Source: an uncultured Latescibacterota bacterium (GTDB taxonomy: Bacteria > Latescibacterota > UBA2968 > UBA8231). From it: a stretch of 64,000 bases of DNA. The translations under genes were made by a program, and so were the position numbers. A model generated the notes under the pieces. It was given only the letters and a program-made list of their open reading frames with translations, searched no databases and was not told where the DNA came from. The DNA lies in assembly GCA_951813615.1 (NCBI GenBank), contig OX638377.1:1178001-1242000 (forward strand), written 5' to 3'. Positions 34,141 through 43,432 of the stretch are shown here, one piece after another. The number at the start of each line of letters is the position of its first letter. The first letter of the stretch is position 1.

Positions 34141-34998
34141 TCAGCTCAGCGCGACGACTTCTTGTGTGACGATTTCCTTGGTGTGGGTAAAGGAGGCGGG
34201 TGCGGCTAGTTCCAAGGTCTCCGGCGAAAGTCGGGCCTTAACCTCCGGGGAGAAACGGTCTAGACCGCCGCGCACGCTTTCGTGCTGCTGCATGTAGCGC
34301 AGGGTGAGAAAGCGGCGGTCGCGGTCTTTGGGCACCCAAGAGAGCGCGCCGTGGGTGACCAATTCGGAGATGATGACCACATCGCCGGCCTTGGGCGTTA
34401 CATTGAGCACTCCCTCGGGCACTTCGGTGCTGAAGTATTCGTCGTTGTACCCACCCTCTGTCGTATAGCTCTCGGGATAAAAGAACGACCGCGGATAGTC
34501 GAAGTGGCTCTTGTGGCTACAGGGAAGAATAATAAGCCCGCCGTCGCCGGGATAGACGTCGGTCAGGTAGAAGAAGAAGACTAGGTCATTGCACTGGACT
34601 TTGCCGCCGATCGCACTGTAGCGTCCCTGCTCTGGATTGAGGGCCGACGCCCCAGGTACGCCGGAGTGCAGGGGATGAAAGGGCTTGCCGTGGACATCGA
34701 CCATCAGATTGCCGCTGGTCAGGCGCGGCCGATCGTCGGTCAATTCCTTGAGGATGGGCCAAGTTTTGGGATGTAGGGTCAGCGCTTCGAGGGGCTTGTC
34801 AAAGGCGAAGGCATTGATATACCAGTTGAAATGCTCGCGTTCGAGATTGATTTCGAGGCCGGCGGGCACCTCCTCCGGTGGCGTGTCAATGTAGCGCTGA
34901 GCCGCGTCTTGGGCCGCTTTTAGTTCCGCTTCTTGTAGCACGCCTTTGAGGTGAAGGTAGCCGGTCAGGTCAAAGAAATAGCGCTGTTCGGGGGTCAT
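34141..34998 (-). CDS. phytanoyl-CoA dioxygenase (PhyH) family protein
   Basis: A 285-residue Fe(II)/2-oxoglutarate dioxygenase-like protein. Visible landmarks: MTPEQRYFFDLTGYLHLKGV at the start, DVHGKPFHPLHSG in the middle, FFFYLTDVYPGDGGLIILP and THGALSWVPKDRDRRFLTLRY for the distal His and the oxoglutarate-binding Arg. At the place where I would expect HxD there is HSG, in this and the adjacent copy, so the iron site may lack its Asp. A paralogue lies immediately upstream (35051-35908) with about 70 percent similar residues by eye. Both start with the same residues and probably came from tandem duplication. Confidence 0.8.
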   Translation of the reverse strand: MTPEQRYFFDLTGYLHLKGVLQEAELKAAQDAAQRYIDTPPEEVPAGLEINLEREHFNWYINAFAFDKPLEALTLHPKTWPILKELTDDRPRLTSGNLMVDVHGKPFHPLHSGVPGASALNPEQGRYSAIGGKVQCNDLVFFFYLTDVYPGDGGLIILPCSHKSHFDYPRSFFYPESYTTEGGYNDEYFSTEVPEGVLNVTPKAGDVVIISELVTHGALSWVPKDRDRRFLTLRYMQQHESVRGGLDRFSPEVKARLSPETLELAAPASFTHTKEIVTQEVVALS

Positions 34999-35050
34999 GC
35001 CGCACCTCTTTGTGCAACGATTTGGAAGGAATGCTGGCGCATCGGTTTGT

Positions 35051-35908
35051 TCATAGGGTCAACTCTACTGTATCGCGCGTGGTGATTTCTTTGTGGTCCT
35101 TGAAGTCGCGCACGGCGATCAGTTCCAAGGTTTCTGGCGACAATTGGGCCTTGACGCCGTCGGGAAAGGGGTCGGAGGGGCCGATGTGCTGTACGCCGTA
35201 GCGCAGGGTGAGAAAGCGGCGGTCCCGGTCTTTGGGCTCCCAGGAGAGCGCGCCGTGGGTGAGGTGTTCGGACATGATGACCACGTCGCCAGCTCTAGGC
35301 GTAAAATTGGTCACTCCTTCGGGCACTTCGGTGCTAAAATAATCGTCGTTGTACCCTCCGTCGGCGGTGTAGCTTTCTGGATAGAAATAGTGATGTTCAC
35401 GCAGGAAATTGGCCTTGTGCGACCCGGGTACGACAATGAGCCCGCCGTCGCCGGGGAAAACGTCGGTCAGATAAAAGAAAAATACCAAGTCGTTGTTGTA
35501 TATTTTACCGTCCTTGACAAAACTGCGGCGCCAGCCCGGCTGGCCTTTGCGCAGGGCTGACTCGCGTCCCGAATGCAGGGGATGAAAGGGTTTGCCGTGG
35601 ACATCGACCATCATATTGCCGCCGCCTAGCCGGGGTTTGCCGCCGGTCAGTTCGAGCAGGATGGGCCAGGTTTGGGGATGCATCGTCAGTCGTTCGAGGG
35701 CTTTGTCAAAGGCGAAGGCGTAGAGATACCAGTTGAAGTGCTCGCGGTTGAGGTCAATGCGAAAACCCTCTGGTAGCTGATCCGGCGGCGTGTCGATGTA
35801 GCGCTGGGCTGCATCTTGGGCGGGGCGGAGTTCGCTCTCACTCAGAACGCCGTGCAAATGGAGATAACCGGTTAGATCGAAAAAATAGCGCTGTTCGGGA
35901 GTCATCAT
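35051..35908 (-). CDS. phytanoyl-CoA dioxygenase (PhyH) family protein, tandem copy
   Basis: A 285-residue paralogue of the gene at 34141. I place the start at the ATGATG at 35908-35903, where the shared MTPEQRYFFDL begins and an AGGA lies upstream; the open frame to 35986 is not conserved. Landmarks: DVHGKPFHPLHSGRES, FFFYLTDVFPGDGGLIVVPGSHK, HLTHGALSWEPKDRDRRFLTLRY. It keeps a proper PGSHK where the neighbour has PCSHK. The two may act on related substrates or as a heterodimer; neither can be told from sequence. It is divergent from the Gfo/Idh gene at 36053, with about 145 bases of shared upstream region. Confidence 0.8.
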   Translation of the reverse strand: MMTPEQRYFFDLTGYLHLHGVLSESELRPAQDAAQRYIDTPPDQLPEGFRIDLNREHFNWYLYAFAFDKALERLTMHPQTWPILLELTGGKPRLGGGNMMVDVHGKPFHPLHSGRESALRKGQPGWRRSFVKDGKIYNNDLVFFFYLTDVFPGDGGLIVVPGSHKANFLREHHYFYPESYTADGGYNDDYFSTEVPEGVTNFTPRAGDVVIMSEHLTHGALSWEPKDRDRRFLTLRYGVQHIGPSDPFPDGVKAQLSPETLELIAVRDFKDHKEITTRDTVELTL

Positions 35909-36052
35909 CTCGTTTTCCTGTGATCTCACTGGCTGGCGACTTATATTGATTCCGAATCTGTCGGACGTAGGGGCAAAGGTAACCAAATACGGCTCTGGAC
36001 TTCAAGGGAAAACGTTCCTTGGCAGCCGGAGATTATCAACAGGAGTTCGTTT

Positions 36053-37150
36053 ATGGCCCGCGTGCGCATTGGTGTTTTGGGTTGTGGTGCCATAGCTCAG
36101 GTCCAGCACCTACCCAATCTGTTGGCACTCGACGAGAAATTTGCCGTTCCCATTGTCTGCGACCTGTCTCCCGATCAGGCGGCCTATGTCGCCAAGCGCT
36201 TTGCTATCCCCCGGCACGTCAGCACCCTCGACGACCTGCTGAGCGCTGATATCGACGCAGTTCTCCTCTGTCATGCCGATCCCAAAAGCGACGCGGCAAT
36301 TGCTGCTTTTGCCGCTGGCAAACACGTTCTCATCGAAAAGCCCATCTGCGCGTCCCTGCAGGAAGCCGACGCCATGATTGCGGCCATGCACAAAGCTGGC
36401 ACCGTGGGCCAAGCCGCCTACATGAAGGCCTATGACCCGGCCTTTGCCCTAGCCAAAAGAGAGGTGGAGGGTTTGGATTACAGCTTTATCCAGATCAATC
36501 ACCTGCATCCGAGCAATTATCTCCACCTCGACCATTTCAACGTGCAGTATGCGGGTTCACAGCGCCCCGCAATTGCCGCCCAACGCCAGCGCGCCTATAG
36601 GGAAACACTGCGCCAGGCTTTTGGCGACCTTTTTGCGCAAGCTGAGCCCGTCTGCGGCATCACTTATGGCCTGATCCACGACCTCTACAGCTTGCGCACG
36701 ATGGTGGGCTCGCCCCGCGCCGTGATTAGCACGGAAATATGGAAGAACAACCGCTCGATTACCTCAGTGCTCGAATACGCCAATGGCGCGCGTTGTGTCA
36801 TCAGTCGGGTTGACTTGGAAAAGCTGTGGGATTTTCGCGAGACGCTGGAAATCTACGGCGACGATAAGCGCGTGCTGCTCACCTATCCGACCGGTTTTTC
36901 GCGCCGCGTACTCTCCACCCTGACAATCCAGGGCATTGACGAGCACGGCACTAGCTACCGCAAAGAGCCGGCCATTCCCTGGGAGAGCGCCTTCACCGCG
37001 GAATTGCGCCACTTCCACGCCTGTATTACCGAGGGAGTGGAGTGTCGCACGCCGATCACTGAGGCGCGCCACGACGTGGAACTGATCATCGATATCACCA
37101 AATCCTATATCACCGGCCAATCCGTGGAGAAAAACTGTGAACGGCAATAA
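36053..37150 (+). CDS. Gfo/Idh/MocA family oxidoreductase
   Basis: A 365-residue NAD(P)-dependent oxidoreductase. The N-terminal Rossmann fold opens with GVLGCGAIAQVQHLP, and the catalytic-type EKPICAS (Lys) lies near residue 97. The C-terminal half is the usual beta sheet of the family. CAGGAG precedes the ATG. It would oxidise or epimerise a sugar or inositol-like substrate. Its last 14 bases overlap the next gene, so it leads a five-gene operon. The last two thirds of a near-identical copy survive at 44285-44900. Confidence 0.87.
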   Translation: MARVRIGVLGCGAIAQVQHLPNLLALDEKFAVPIVCDLSPDQAAYVAKRFAIPRHVSTLDDLLSADIDAVLLCHADPKSDAAIAAFAAGKHVLIEKPICASLQEADAMIAAMHKAGTVGQAAYMKAYDPAFALAKREVEGLDYSFIQINHLHPSNYLHLDHFNVQYAGSQRPAIAAQRQRAYRETLRQAFGDLFAQAEPVCGITYGLIHDLYSLRTMVGSPRAVISTEIWKNNRSITSVLEYANGARCVISRVDLEKLWDFRETLEIYGDDKRVLLTYPTGFSRRVLSTLTIQGIDEHGTSYRKEPAIPWESAFTAELRHFHACITEGVECRTPITEARHDVELIIDITKSYITGQSVEKNCERQ

Positions 37151-38624
37151 TCTATACGACCCTGGGTTGCATCTATTTCTCGATGACGTGGAAGTACAAG
37201 ATCATCCCGGCTTTGTGCGCAAGGTGCAGCGGCCTGAGCGCGTGCGGACGGAGCCGGTATTAAAACCCGACCGGCCTTGGGAGGGGAACGCCGTGCAACT
37301 GTGGGGCTCGGTGCTCTACGACGACGACGAAAATTGCTTCAAGATGTGGTATTATTCGATCAACAACGACCTGTACGAGCGCACCGGCCAAGGGCACTTT
37401 ATGTGTTACGCGACCTCAAAAGACGGCATTGCGTGGGAAAAGCCGGAACTGGGGATCGTGGTCTGCGAAGGGTCCAGCGCCAACAACATCGTCTATCCGC
37501 CGCCGGGTGTTGAGCACGGCCTAGATCCGTGGGGCGTGGTCAAAGACCCGCAGGAGCAAGATCTGGCCAAACGGTATAAGATGGGTATGTACCAGCAGCG
37601 CCCCACTGCGGACGCTCCGCAGGAAACGCCCACGATGGACCGCCAAGAGCGCAGTGCCCTGCGCAAAGTGCTCTTCGACAAAATCCGAGACCACCACGGC
37701 ATGTACGCGGCCTTTTCGCCAGATGGCATTCACTGGCGGCTGGACGACCGCAATTACGTGCCTCGCTCCGGCGATGCCGGCGCGCTGGTGTACGATCCCA
37801 TGCAGCGGCGCTATCTAGCTACTTCGCGCCGTTATGAAACTTTGATGGACCACTTCGTGCTCGAGTGGAAGCAGTATCGCCGCGTCATTGCCCTGTCCAG
37901 CAGCGAGGATTTCATCCACTGGACGCCGCTGAAAACCATTGTCAAACCGGACGATTTCGACGATCCGAGGGACCAGCTATACGTGATGACGCCCTTTGTC
38001 TATGGCAGCCAGTACATTGGTTTCATCGGCATGCTGCACTCGGCTACGGAGCTAGGCCCGGTGCAACTGGCTACGGCGCGGCATCTGGACCACTGGCAGC
38101 GGGTGGGTCGTCGCGAGGAATTTTTGCCGGTTGGCTCGCCGGGCACTTGGGATGGGGCTTGGTCTTCTCTGTCGTCTAATCCTCCCGCTCTTGTGGGGGA
38201 TACGCTATACATGTGGTATTCGGGCCGTCCACAGGCCCACGGTACCGAGGGCAATTCCACCAGTTCGATTGGGCTAGTGACCCTGGGCAAGGATCGCTTT
38301 GTGGCGCTGCGTTGCGGCATCGGGGGCGGCGAATTGATGACTGAACCCATTGAAGTCATCGGTCCTAGGCTCGGGGTCAATGCCACCTGTTTGTTCGGGC
38401 ATTTGCAGGTGCGCGTCATTGCGGAGGCCTCTGTGCCGGAGGGGTTTGACTTTGACTCGTGCAATGGGTTGGCACGGGGAGACGAGACGGATTGCGAGAT
38501 CACGTGGGGCAAAGAGCGGCGCGATCTGACGCCTTTTGTCGGCCGGAAGATTCGCTTGCACTTTCGCGTCGACAATGCTACGAGCCTGTATGCCTTTCGA
38601 ACTGGGGATAACTCTCGCGTTTAA
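37137..38624 (+). CDS. GH32/GH43-like five-bladed propeller protein, type a
   Basis: A 495-residue cytoplasmic-looking protein (no signal peptide; GTG start at 37137 in the overlap with the previous gene). It reads as a five-bladed beta propeller like GH32/GH43/GH68 enzymes: blades contain NCFKMWYY, GIAWEKPELG, ANNIVYP, DGIHWRLDDRN and LYMWYSGR. A C-terminal beta sandwich follows (GRKIRLHFRVDNATSLYAF). The same ending occurs in types b and c. I cannot place a confident nucleophile/acid pair, so hydrolase activity is inferred from the fold. A second, mostly deleted copy flanks the inverted-repeat element at 44887-45091. Confidence 0.7.
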   Translation: MNGNNLYDPGLHLFLDDVEVQDHPGFVRKVQRPERVRTEPVLKPDRPWEGNAVQLWGSVLYDDDENCFKMWYYSINNDLYERTGQGHFMCYATSKDGIAWEKPELGIVVCEGSSANNIVYPPPGVEHGLDPWGVVKDPQEQDLAKRYKMGMYQQRPTADAPQETPTMDRQERSALRKVLFDKIRDHHGMYAAFSPDGIHWRLDDRNYVPRSGDAGALVYDPMQRRYLATSRRYETLMDHFVLEWKQYRRVIALSSSEDFIHWTPLKTIVKPDDFDDPRDQLYVMTPFVYGSQYIGFIGMLHSATELGPVQLATARHLDHWQRVGRREEFLPVGSPGTWDGAWSSLSSNPPALVGDTLYMWYSGRPQAHGTEGNSTSSIGLVTLGKDRFVALRCGIGGGELMTEPIEVIGPRLGVNATCLFGHLQVRVIAEASVPEGFDFDSCNGLARGDETDCEITWGKERRDLTPFVGRKIRLHFRVDNATSLYAFRTGDNSRV

Positions 38625-38646
38625 CGAGGATGAGGAGAAAAGACAA

Positions 38647-40164
38647 ATGGACGAGTTACAGGCCAAAACCCTACCAGCACTCGATTGGCACGGTATCTGG
38701 CCCGGCTACGTCAGCCACGACGAAGAAGGGCTGTATTTCCCCCAGGATTTGCCCACCGGCATCCGCTTGGCCGTGCAGCAAGCCGAGTGCTCTGATCCGG
38801 TCATGGCGCGCCAAAAGCGCTGGGAAGCCGGCAATATTCATTACCCGAGTTTAATAAAAGAAGGCGATCGCTATCGCCTGTGGTACTGCTGCTTTGCCGA
38901 CCCCGAAGATCCCTGGGTGAAGGCCGGCCACGTGCCGGGCAAAGTGCCCGGACTGTGGTGCTACGCCGAGAGTGGCGACGGTTTTCACTGGGAGCGGCCC
39001 GAGTTGGGGCGGGTCGAATACGCGGGTTCCAAGGATAACAATATCCTCTTTGTCTGCGACCAAGTGGGTTCGTCCTATGGGTACATGAACGTCATGCGCG
39101 ATCCCAATGGCAGCGCCGAGGAGCGCTATAAGGCTATCGGTATTACCGCCAAGTTTGAGGTGGACGGCCAGCCAGTTAGTCGGGCGGAAGTGCTGGAATT
39201 GCGGGCCAAGCGCGAGGCGGCCGGAGATGCCGGTGAAATCGGTGCCAACATAACCTCGCAGGTGGTGGTTACCGCTGGGGTGTCGGCCGACGGCTATAGC
39301 TGGACTCACCTGCCCGAGCCGATCATGGCACCGCCCTTTTTGCTCGATACGCAGAATATTCTCACCTACGATGCCGATAGCGGCAAATACGTCATTTATT
39401 TGCGCAGCGGTCGCCAGCGGCGCCGGGCAGTGTCGCGCTACGAAGCCGATACTTTTCGCGGGCCGTGGGACAACCACCTCATGGTGCTCACGGCCGAGCC
39501 AGACGATCCGCCCGATTGGGATATCTATGCGCCGGGCTATTGTCGCCATCCGCACGGTCCGCACCTCATGTTCTTCAGTCCCTATCGCCGGGCCAGCGAT
39601 CTGGTCGATGTGTACTTGGCGACCAGTTACGACGGCCAGCTTTGGTACCGGCCGGAACGCAAACCGATTATTCCGGTGAGCGAGCGCTATGGCAGCCTCT
39701 ACCCGACGCCAGAACTGGTGAAGTTGGATCAAGACCGCTGGGGCGTGCTGACCCTAGCCTGTCCGCACCCACACAACCGCTCTTCTGAGCATCCGCACGA
39801 GTACATCTGGGCCACGTGGCAGCGCGATCGGCTGGTGGCTTGGGAAGCGGACGATTGGGCGGAATTTGCCCTGAGCGAACAGCTATGCGCTGGCCAGCAG
39901 CTCAAGATCAACTTCAAGACTTTGCTGCCGGGTGCCTTTGTCGAAGTGGAAATCGTCGACGGTAGTTTGCCCAATCGAAAGGGCGCGGCGCTGGTCCCCG
40001 CCCTAGCAGGATTCAGTTTTGCCGACTGCGACCGGATGTCTGGGGACGAGTTGGAGGCTGTGGTGAGCTGGCGGGGCAAGTCGGATTTGTCGGCGCTGAA
40101 GGGCCAGAAGATCCATTTGCGCTTTCGCATGGCGCGCGCCCAGCTTTTCGCCGTTACCCTTTGA
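38647..40164 (+). CDS. GH32/GH43-like five-bladed propeller protein, type b
   Basis: A 505-residue paralogue. I chose the ATG at 38647 (behind GAGGAGAAAAG) since the upstream open frame overlaps the previous gene's end. It opens LDWHGIWPGYVSHDEEG and has a motif shared with type c: ILTYDADSGKYVIYLR, LLDTQN, HPHGPHLMFFSPY, and a C-terminal sandwich ending KIHLRFRMARAQLFAVTL. The family appears at least four times in this window (37137, 38647, 46178, 56361). No copy of this gene survives in the duplicated segment. The activity is unproven; carbohydrate is the likely ligand. Confidence 0.7.
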   Translation: MDELQAKTLPALDWHGIWPGYVSHDEEGLYFPQDLPTGIRLAVQQAECSDPVMARQKRWEAGNIHYPSLIKEGDRYRLWYCCFADPEDPWVKAGHVPGKVPGLWCYAESGDGFHWERPELGRVEYAGSKDNNILFVCDQVGSSYGYMNVMRDPNGSAEERYKAIGITAKFEVDGQPVSRAEVLELRAKREAAGDAGEIGANITSQVVVTAGVSADGYSWTHLPEPIMAPPFLLDTQNILTYDADSGKYVIYLRSGRQRRRAVSRYEADTFRGPWDNHLMVLTAEPDDPPDWDIYAPGYCRHPHGPHLMFFSPYRRASDLVDVYLATSYDGQLWYRPERKPIIPVSERYGSLYPTPELVKLDQDRWGVLTLACPHPHNRSSEHPHEYIWATWQRDRLVAWEADDWAEFALSEQLCAGQQLKINFKTLLPGAFVEVEIVDGSLPNRKGAALVPALAGFSFADCDRMSGDELEAVVSWRGKSDLSALKGQKIHLRFRMARAQLFAVTL

Positions 40165-40177
40165 TAGGAGACAGAGC

Positions 40178-41035
40178 ATGCTGGTGGGAATTGTCACCTT
40201 GAAATCGGCCCCTTGGGAATTGGAGGATAATTTCCGGCGGCTGGAGGCCTATGTCCGGGAGGTGGCCGGGCGTCGCGCCCAAGTGATTGTCGCGCCCGAG
40301 TCCGTGCTGGATGGCTATGTGTTTAATGCAGACCCCACATCCCAATTGGCGGATATGTTGGAAATTGCTCAGACCGTGCCGGATGGATTCTATATCCAGC
40401 GGGCGGGCGAGCTGTGCAAAGAATTGGGGATTTATCTGATATTCGGCTTGCTGGAACGGGAGGAGCAGACCCTGTTCAACGCCTGTGTCATGCTCGATCC
40501 GCAAGGCGAGGTGATCGCCCATTACCGCAAAATTACCACCGCGGGAGAGTACGCCATCACGCCAGGGCGTGCGCTGCAGCCGTTCGACACGCCCTTGGGC
40601 CGGTTGGGCTTTCTGCTGTGTAGCGACCGCACTGTGGACAATTGCGCGGTGCTGGGGGTCCAGGGGGCACAGGTCATTTTCATTCCCATGGACGGCAGCG
40701 GCGGGCCGGACAATACCGAGAAAATGCGCTGGCGGGCTCGGGACAATCAGTGCTGGATCGTCATCGCCAACACTTGGAGCGCGGTAATCATCAGCCCCAG
40801 CGGGGAATTGCACTTAGAGAAGTACGAAACCGAATGCGTCAGCGTGCAATACGTCCACTTGCCGAAACAGGATAACACTCAAGGACGGTCGCGCTTTGTT
40901 GCGCGTCGGCCCGATTTGTACGGTCCCCTAGTCGCCGGGCACGAGGACGGCCACTACGATGGGGAGGGCAAACTCACGGCCGCGGGCGAAGCACGCCGAC
41001 AGGCAACGCGCCGGAAGGCTGCGGAGGGTCGATGA
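40178..41035 (+). CDS. carbon-nitrogen hydrolase (nitrilase superfamily)
   Basis: A 285-residue nitrilase-superfamily enzyme. The catalytic triad is visible: Glu in VIVAPESVLDG (near residue 41), Lys in AHYRKITTAGEY (near 113) and Cys in LGFLLCSDRTVDN (near 147). Such enzymes hydrolyse amides, carbamates or nitriles. AGGAGACAG precedes the ATG. Its stop overlaps the dipeptidase start (ATGA), so the two are translationally coupled and may act in sequence on an amide-linked substrate. Subfamily and substrate are unknown. Confidence 0.87.
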   Translation: MLVGIVTLKSAPWELEDNFRRLEAYVREVAGRRAQVIVAPESVLDGYVFNADPTSQLADMLEIAQTVPDGFYIQRAGELCKELGIYLIFGLLEREEQTLFNACVMLDPQGEVIAHYRKITTAGEYAITPGRALQPFDTPLGRLGFLLCSDRTVDNCAVLGVQGAQVIFIPMDGSGGPDNTEKMRWRARDNQCWIVIANTWSAVIISPSGELHLEKYETECVSVQYVHLPKQDNTQGRSRFVARRPDLYGPLVAGHEDGHYDGEGKLTAAGEARRQATRRKAAEGR

Positions 41036-42048
41036 CAGACAATTCCTTAGCGGCACCGATCATTGACGCCCACGGCCATACCTTGGATCTGGCCTTCAAG
41101 TCGGGGCGCAAGCTGCACCAGGATTTGGGTGGACTGACCGATGTGCCCCTGATGCGCGCCGGTGGGGTCGCGGCTCAGCTAACCGCTTGTTGGGTGCCGG
41201 ATGCGGAGATCGGCGGTCCCCACGGCAGTCGGCATCCCCTGCAGGAGGTCTTGCGGATCATCGACTATCTGCATCGCCAACTCGAAGGCGAAGCCGGGGA
41301 ATACGCAGTGTTGGCTACTACTGCCGATCACATCGAAGAGGCTCATAAGAGCGGGAAAGTGGCCTTTGTTTTGGGCTTGGAGGGCGGCGATGCGCTCAAG
41401 GGCGACTTGAGCGTATTGCGCACGCTCTATCGCCTGGGACTGCGGCACCTCGGCTTGGTGCACGAAGGACGCAATGCCTTGGGCACGGCGACGCAGGTGT
41501 GGAGCGGGCCGACCATGCGACTTTACGACAGCGAGGTCGATCCGCCGGGCCGACTGACCGAGGCCGGTCGGCAGGTCATTGGCGAGATGAACCGGCTGGG
41601 CATGCTCGTCGATATCACGCATCTGGTTGAGGCTTGTTTTTGGGCCGCGCTGGAAGTCGCCCGCGCGCCGGTCATTGCCACGCATGGCAATGCGCGGGCG
41701 CTGCGAGACACAGTGCGCTACTTGAGCGACGACCAGCTCCGGGCAGTGGCCGCCACCGGGGGTCTGATTTGCCCTAGTCCGATGCCATTGGGGCCTGCGG
41801 GCGAAACAGCCAGTCTAGAGATGTTGCTGGATCACATTGATTACATAGTTGCGCTGGTCGGACCTGCTCACGTCGGCTTTGGCACGGACCTGCTCGACCA
41901 ACTCAATGCTCGGCCAGTCGGTTTGGAGGATATTGGCGAGAGCCAAAATATCGTCGAGGGCTTGCAGCAGCGCGGGCACCAAGCCGAGGTGATCGACGGG
42001 ATTATGGGAGGCAATTTTATTCGCGTTTTCAGAGAAGTAGCGGGCTAG
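41032..42048 (+). CDS. membrane-dipeptidase-like (M19) metallopeptidase, copy A
   Basis: A 338-residue renal-dipeptidase-type amidohydrolase. Metal-binding elements: DAHGHTLDL near residue 12, GLEGG near 121, DITHL near 194 and ATHGNARAL near 216, with the closing VGFGTDLLDQ near 282. Most of these match the M19 pattern of H, E, H, H and D, although the first motif reads HGH rather than the usual HND. It would cleave dipeptides or beta-lactam-like amides. A near-identical copy (copy B) lies at 45132-46145; the differences are scattered single substitutions, so both copies look functional. Confidence 0.87.
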   Translation: MTDNSLAAPIIDAHGHTLDLAFKSGRKLHQDLGGLTDVPLMRAGGVAAQLTACWVPDAEIGGPHGSRHPLQEVLRIIDYLHRQLEGEAGEYAVLATTADHIEEAHKSGKVAFVLGLEGGDALKGDLSVLRTLYRLGLRHLGLVHEGRNALGTATQVWSGPTMRLYDSEVDPPGRLTEAGRQVIGEMNRLGMLVDITHLVEACFWAALEVARAPVIATHGNARALRDTVRYLSDDQLRAVAATGGLICPSPMPLGPAGETASLEMLLDHIDYIVALVGPAHVGFGTDLLDQLNARPVGLEDIGESQNIVEGLQQRGHQAEVIDGIMGGNFIRVFREVAG

Positions 42049-42080
42049 GCTGCCGGAGTACGAGAGGAGGAAGAATACTG

Positions 42081-42313
42081 ATGCACCAACCATTTTTGGA
42101 CTGGTACGATATCTGGGCGGGCCAAGCCTGTGCCAACGAAAACGGCGAGTCTTGGCTAAAGGACCCGCCGCTGGGCGTGCGGCTAGCCGTGCAACCGGCG
42201 CGCAGGTCTCCGGTATTCTTCCGCGCGGAACAGCCTTGGGAACAGGCCCGAATGGCGTATCCGTACGTCCTTTTGGACGATGGGCTCTACCGGATGTGGT
42301 TTTGGACTTCGGG
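42081..42313 (+). pseudogene. 5' fragment of propeller protein type c
   Basis: These bases match the first 233 bases of the intact gene at 46178 almost perfectly, including the ribosome-binding region. The match breaks off at TTTTGGACTTCGGG. After it the sequence is a piece of an IS5-like transposase on the other strand. About four-fifths of the propeller protein is lost. The stump would make about 132 residues, mostly out of frame with the fold, so it is non-functional. Confidence 0.85.
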
Positions 42314-42319
42314 GGAACT

Positions 42320-42442
42320 TCACCGCGGCGGCCGATCCGGACCGTCAAGCCGCCAGCGCGGGGCCGGCAGCAACGGTTCGATCCGCTGCCATTGTCCATC
42401 GGTTAGATCGGTGGCATATTGCATACTAGGCGTACCCATCAT
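42320..42442 (-). mobile_element. IS5-like transposase N-terminal remnant
   Basis: On the minus strand the frame from the ATG at 42442 reads MQYATDLTDGQWQRIEPLLP, followed by APRWRLDGPDRPP and a stop. This is the DUF4096-like start of IS5/IS4-group transposases (usual DLTDxQWxxIxPLLP). Only about 40 residues remain and the DDE catalytic core is absent. It abuts the break in the propeller pseudogene, so an insertion or recombination here truncated that gene. Confidence 0.75.
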
Positions 42443-42589
42443 ACAAGCCTTTCTGTTCAGATTTTGTCGTGAAACCTGAATATGGCCTGATGAGTACGCC
42501 TGTTCAAATAGCGGCTACAGTAAGGGTTTTCAGACGGCTTCTAAGAAATCATGACGCGCACTTAAAAAATAACAATGGAGACTTTCCCA

Positions 42590-43405
42590 ATGCGACAACT
42601 AACACATATTATATTGACCGCCATGCTCTGCACGGGCCTTAGCACTGCTATTTCCATGCCTTCCGCCGAAGCGGACCTGTTGGGGCGCGACCTGGATGGC
42701 ATCAACAGGTCCGTGGAAGCCTATTACGATACGGATCTTGACGTTACCTGGTTGAAAGATGCCAACCTGGCAAAGAGCAATAACTTTGGCGTTTCGGGTA
42801 TTAATGCAAGCAACGGCGGTATGAACTGGGAAACTGCCCATGAGTGGGTGGATGCCATGAACGCTTCCAGCTACCTCGGAGTCTCCAGTTGGCGCCTTCC
42901 CAACGACCTACCGATCAATACCGTGGAGTACGATCTCAACTTTGGTGTGGAAGGGTTGACAGACGGTGGATATGCCAACACCGGGCCAGGCGGAGGATGG
43001 GTCGATGCCGACGGCAACGCGGCCTCGGAATTGGGCCATCTGTTCTATGTCACGTTGGGTAACCTCAAGAACTGCGAGCCCGGAGATGCTCCGGCTCCGG
43101 ATGGTGGCACCCGTTTTGGGTGTGTAAACCTGGAAGACCTTCCTGGTGCAGGTCTTGTGCATACCGGACCCTTTATGAACTTCGATCCTGCTTTTTATTG
43201 GGCAGCGCAAGAGGATCCGCGTGATGATGGAGCGCGTGGTCGCGGCTTCAACTTCCGCAATGGCTTTCGCCTCGCTCTGGGTAAGGAGATTCCTCGCAAT
43301 CGTGCCTGGGCGTTGGTGGATGGTGACGTGGGCGTAAGAGTTGCGGTGCCGAGCTCAGTTACTCCGGAGACGTGGGCAAGGCTCAAGTCCCAATTATGGA
43401 GGTGA
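42590..43405 (+). CDS. DUF1566-like exported protein
   Basis: A 271-residue secreted protein from the ATG at 42590. An alternative ATG at 42575 lies 15 bases upstream, and its GGAG would serve as the ribosome-binding site for the second. Signal peptide: MRQLTHIILTAMLCTGLSTA. The body has the feature set of DUF1566/Lcl-type proteins: YYDTDLDVTWLKDANLA, MNWETAHEWVDAMNASSYLG, SSWRLPN, and FNFRNG before GVRVAVP. Such proteins are common in gammaproteobacteria. Between two transposase remnants, with base composition lower in GC than the island, it is probably foreign cargo. Function unknown. Confidence 0.75.
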   Translation: MRQLTHIILTAMLCTGLSTAISMPSAEADLLGRDLDGINRSVEAYYDTDLDVTWLKDANLAKSNNFGVSGINASNGGMNWETAHEWVDAMNASSYLGVSSWRLPNDLPINTVEYDLNFGVEGLTDGGYANTGPGGGWVDADGNAASELGHLFYVTLGNLKNCEPGDAPAPDGGTRFGCVNLEDLPGAGLVHTGPFMNFDPAFYWAAQEDPRDDGARGRGFNFRNGFRLALGKEIPRNRAWALVDGDVGVRVAVPSSVTPETWARLKSQLWR

Positions 43406-43432
43406 CTCTTGCTTCGGCTAGCAGTGTGACAT

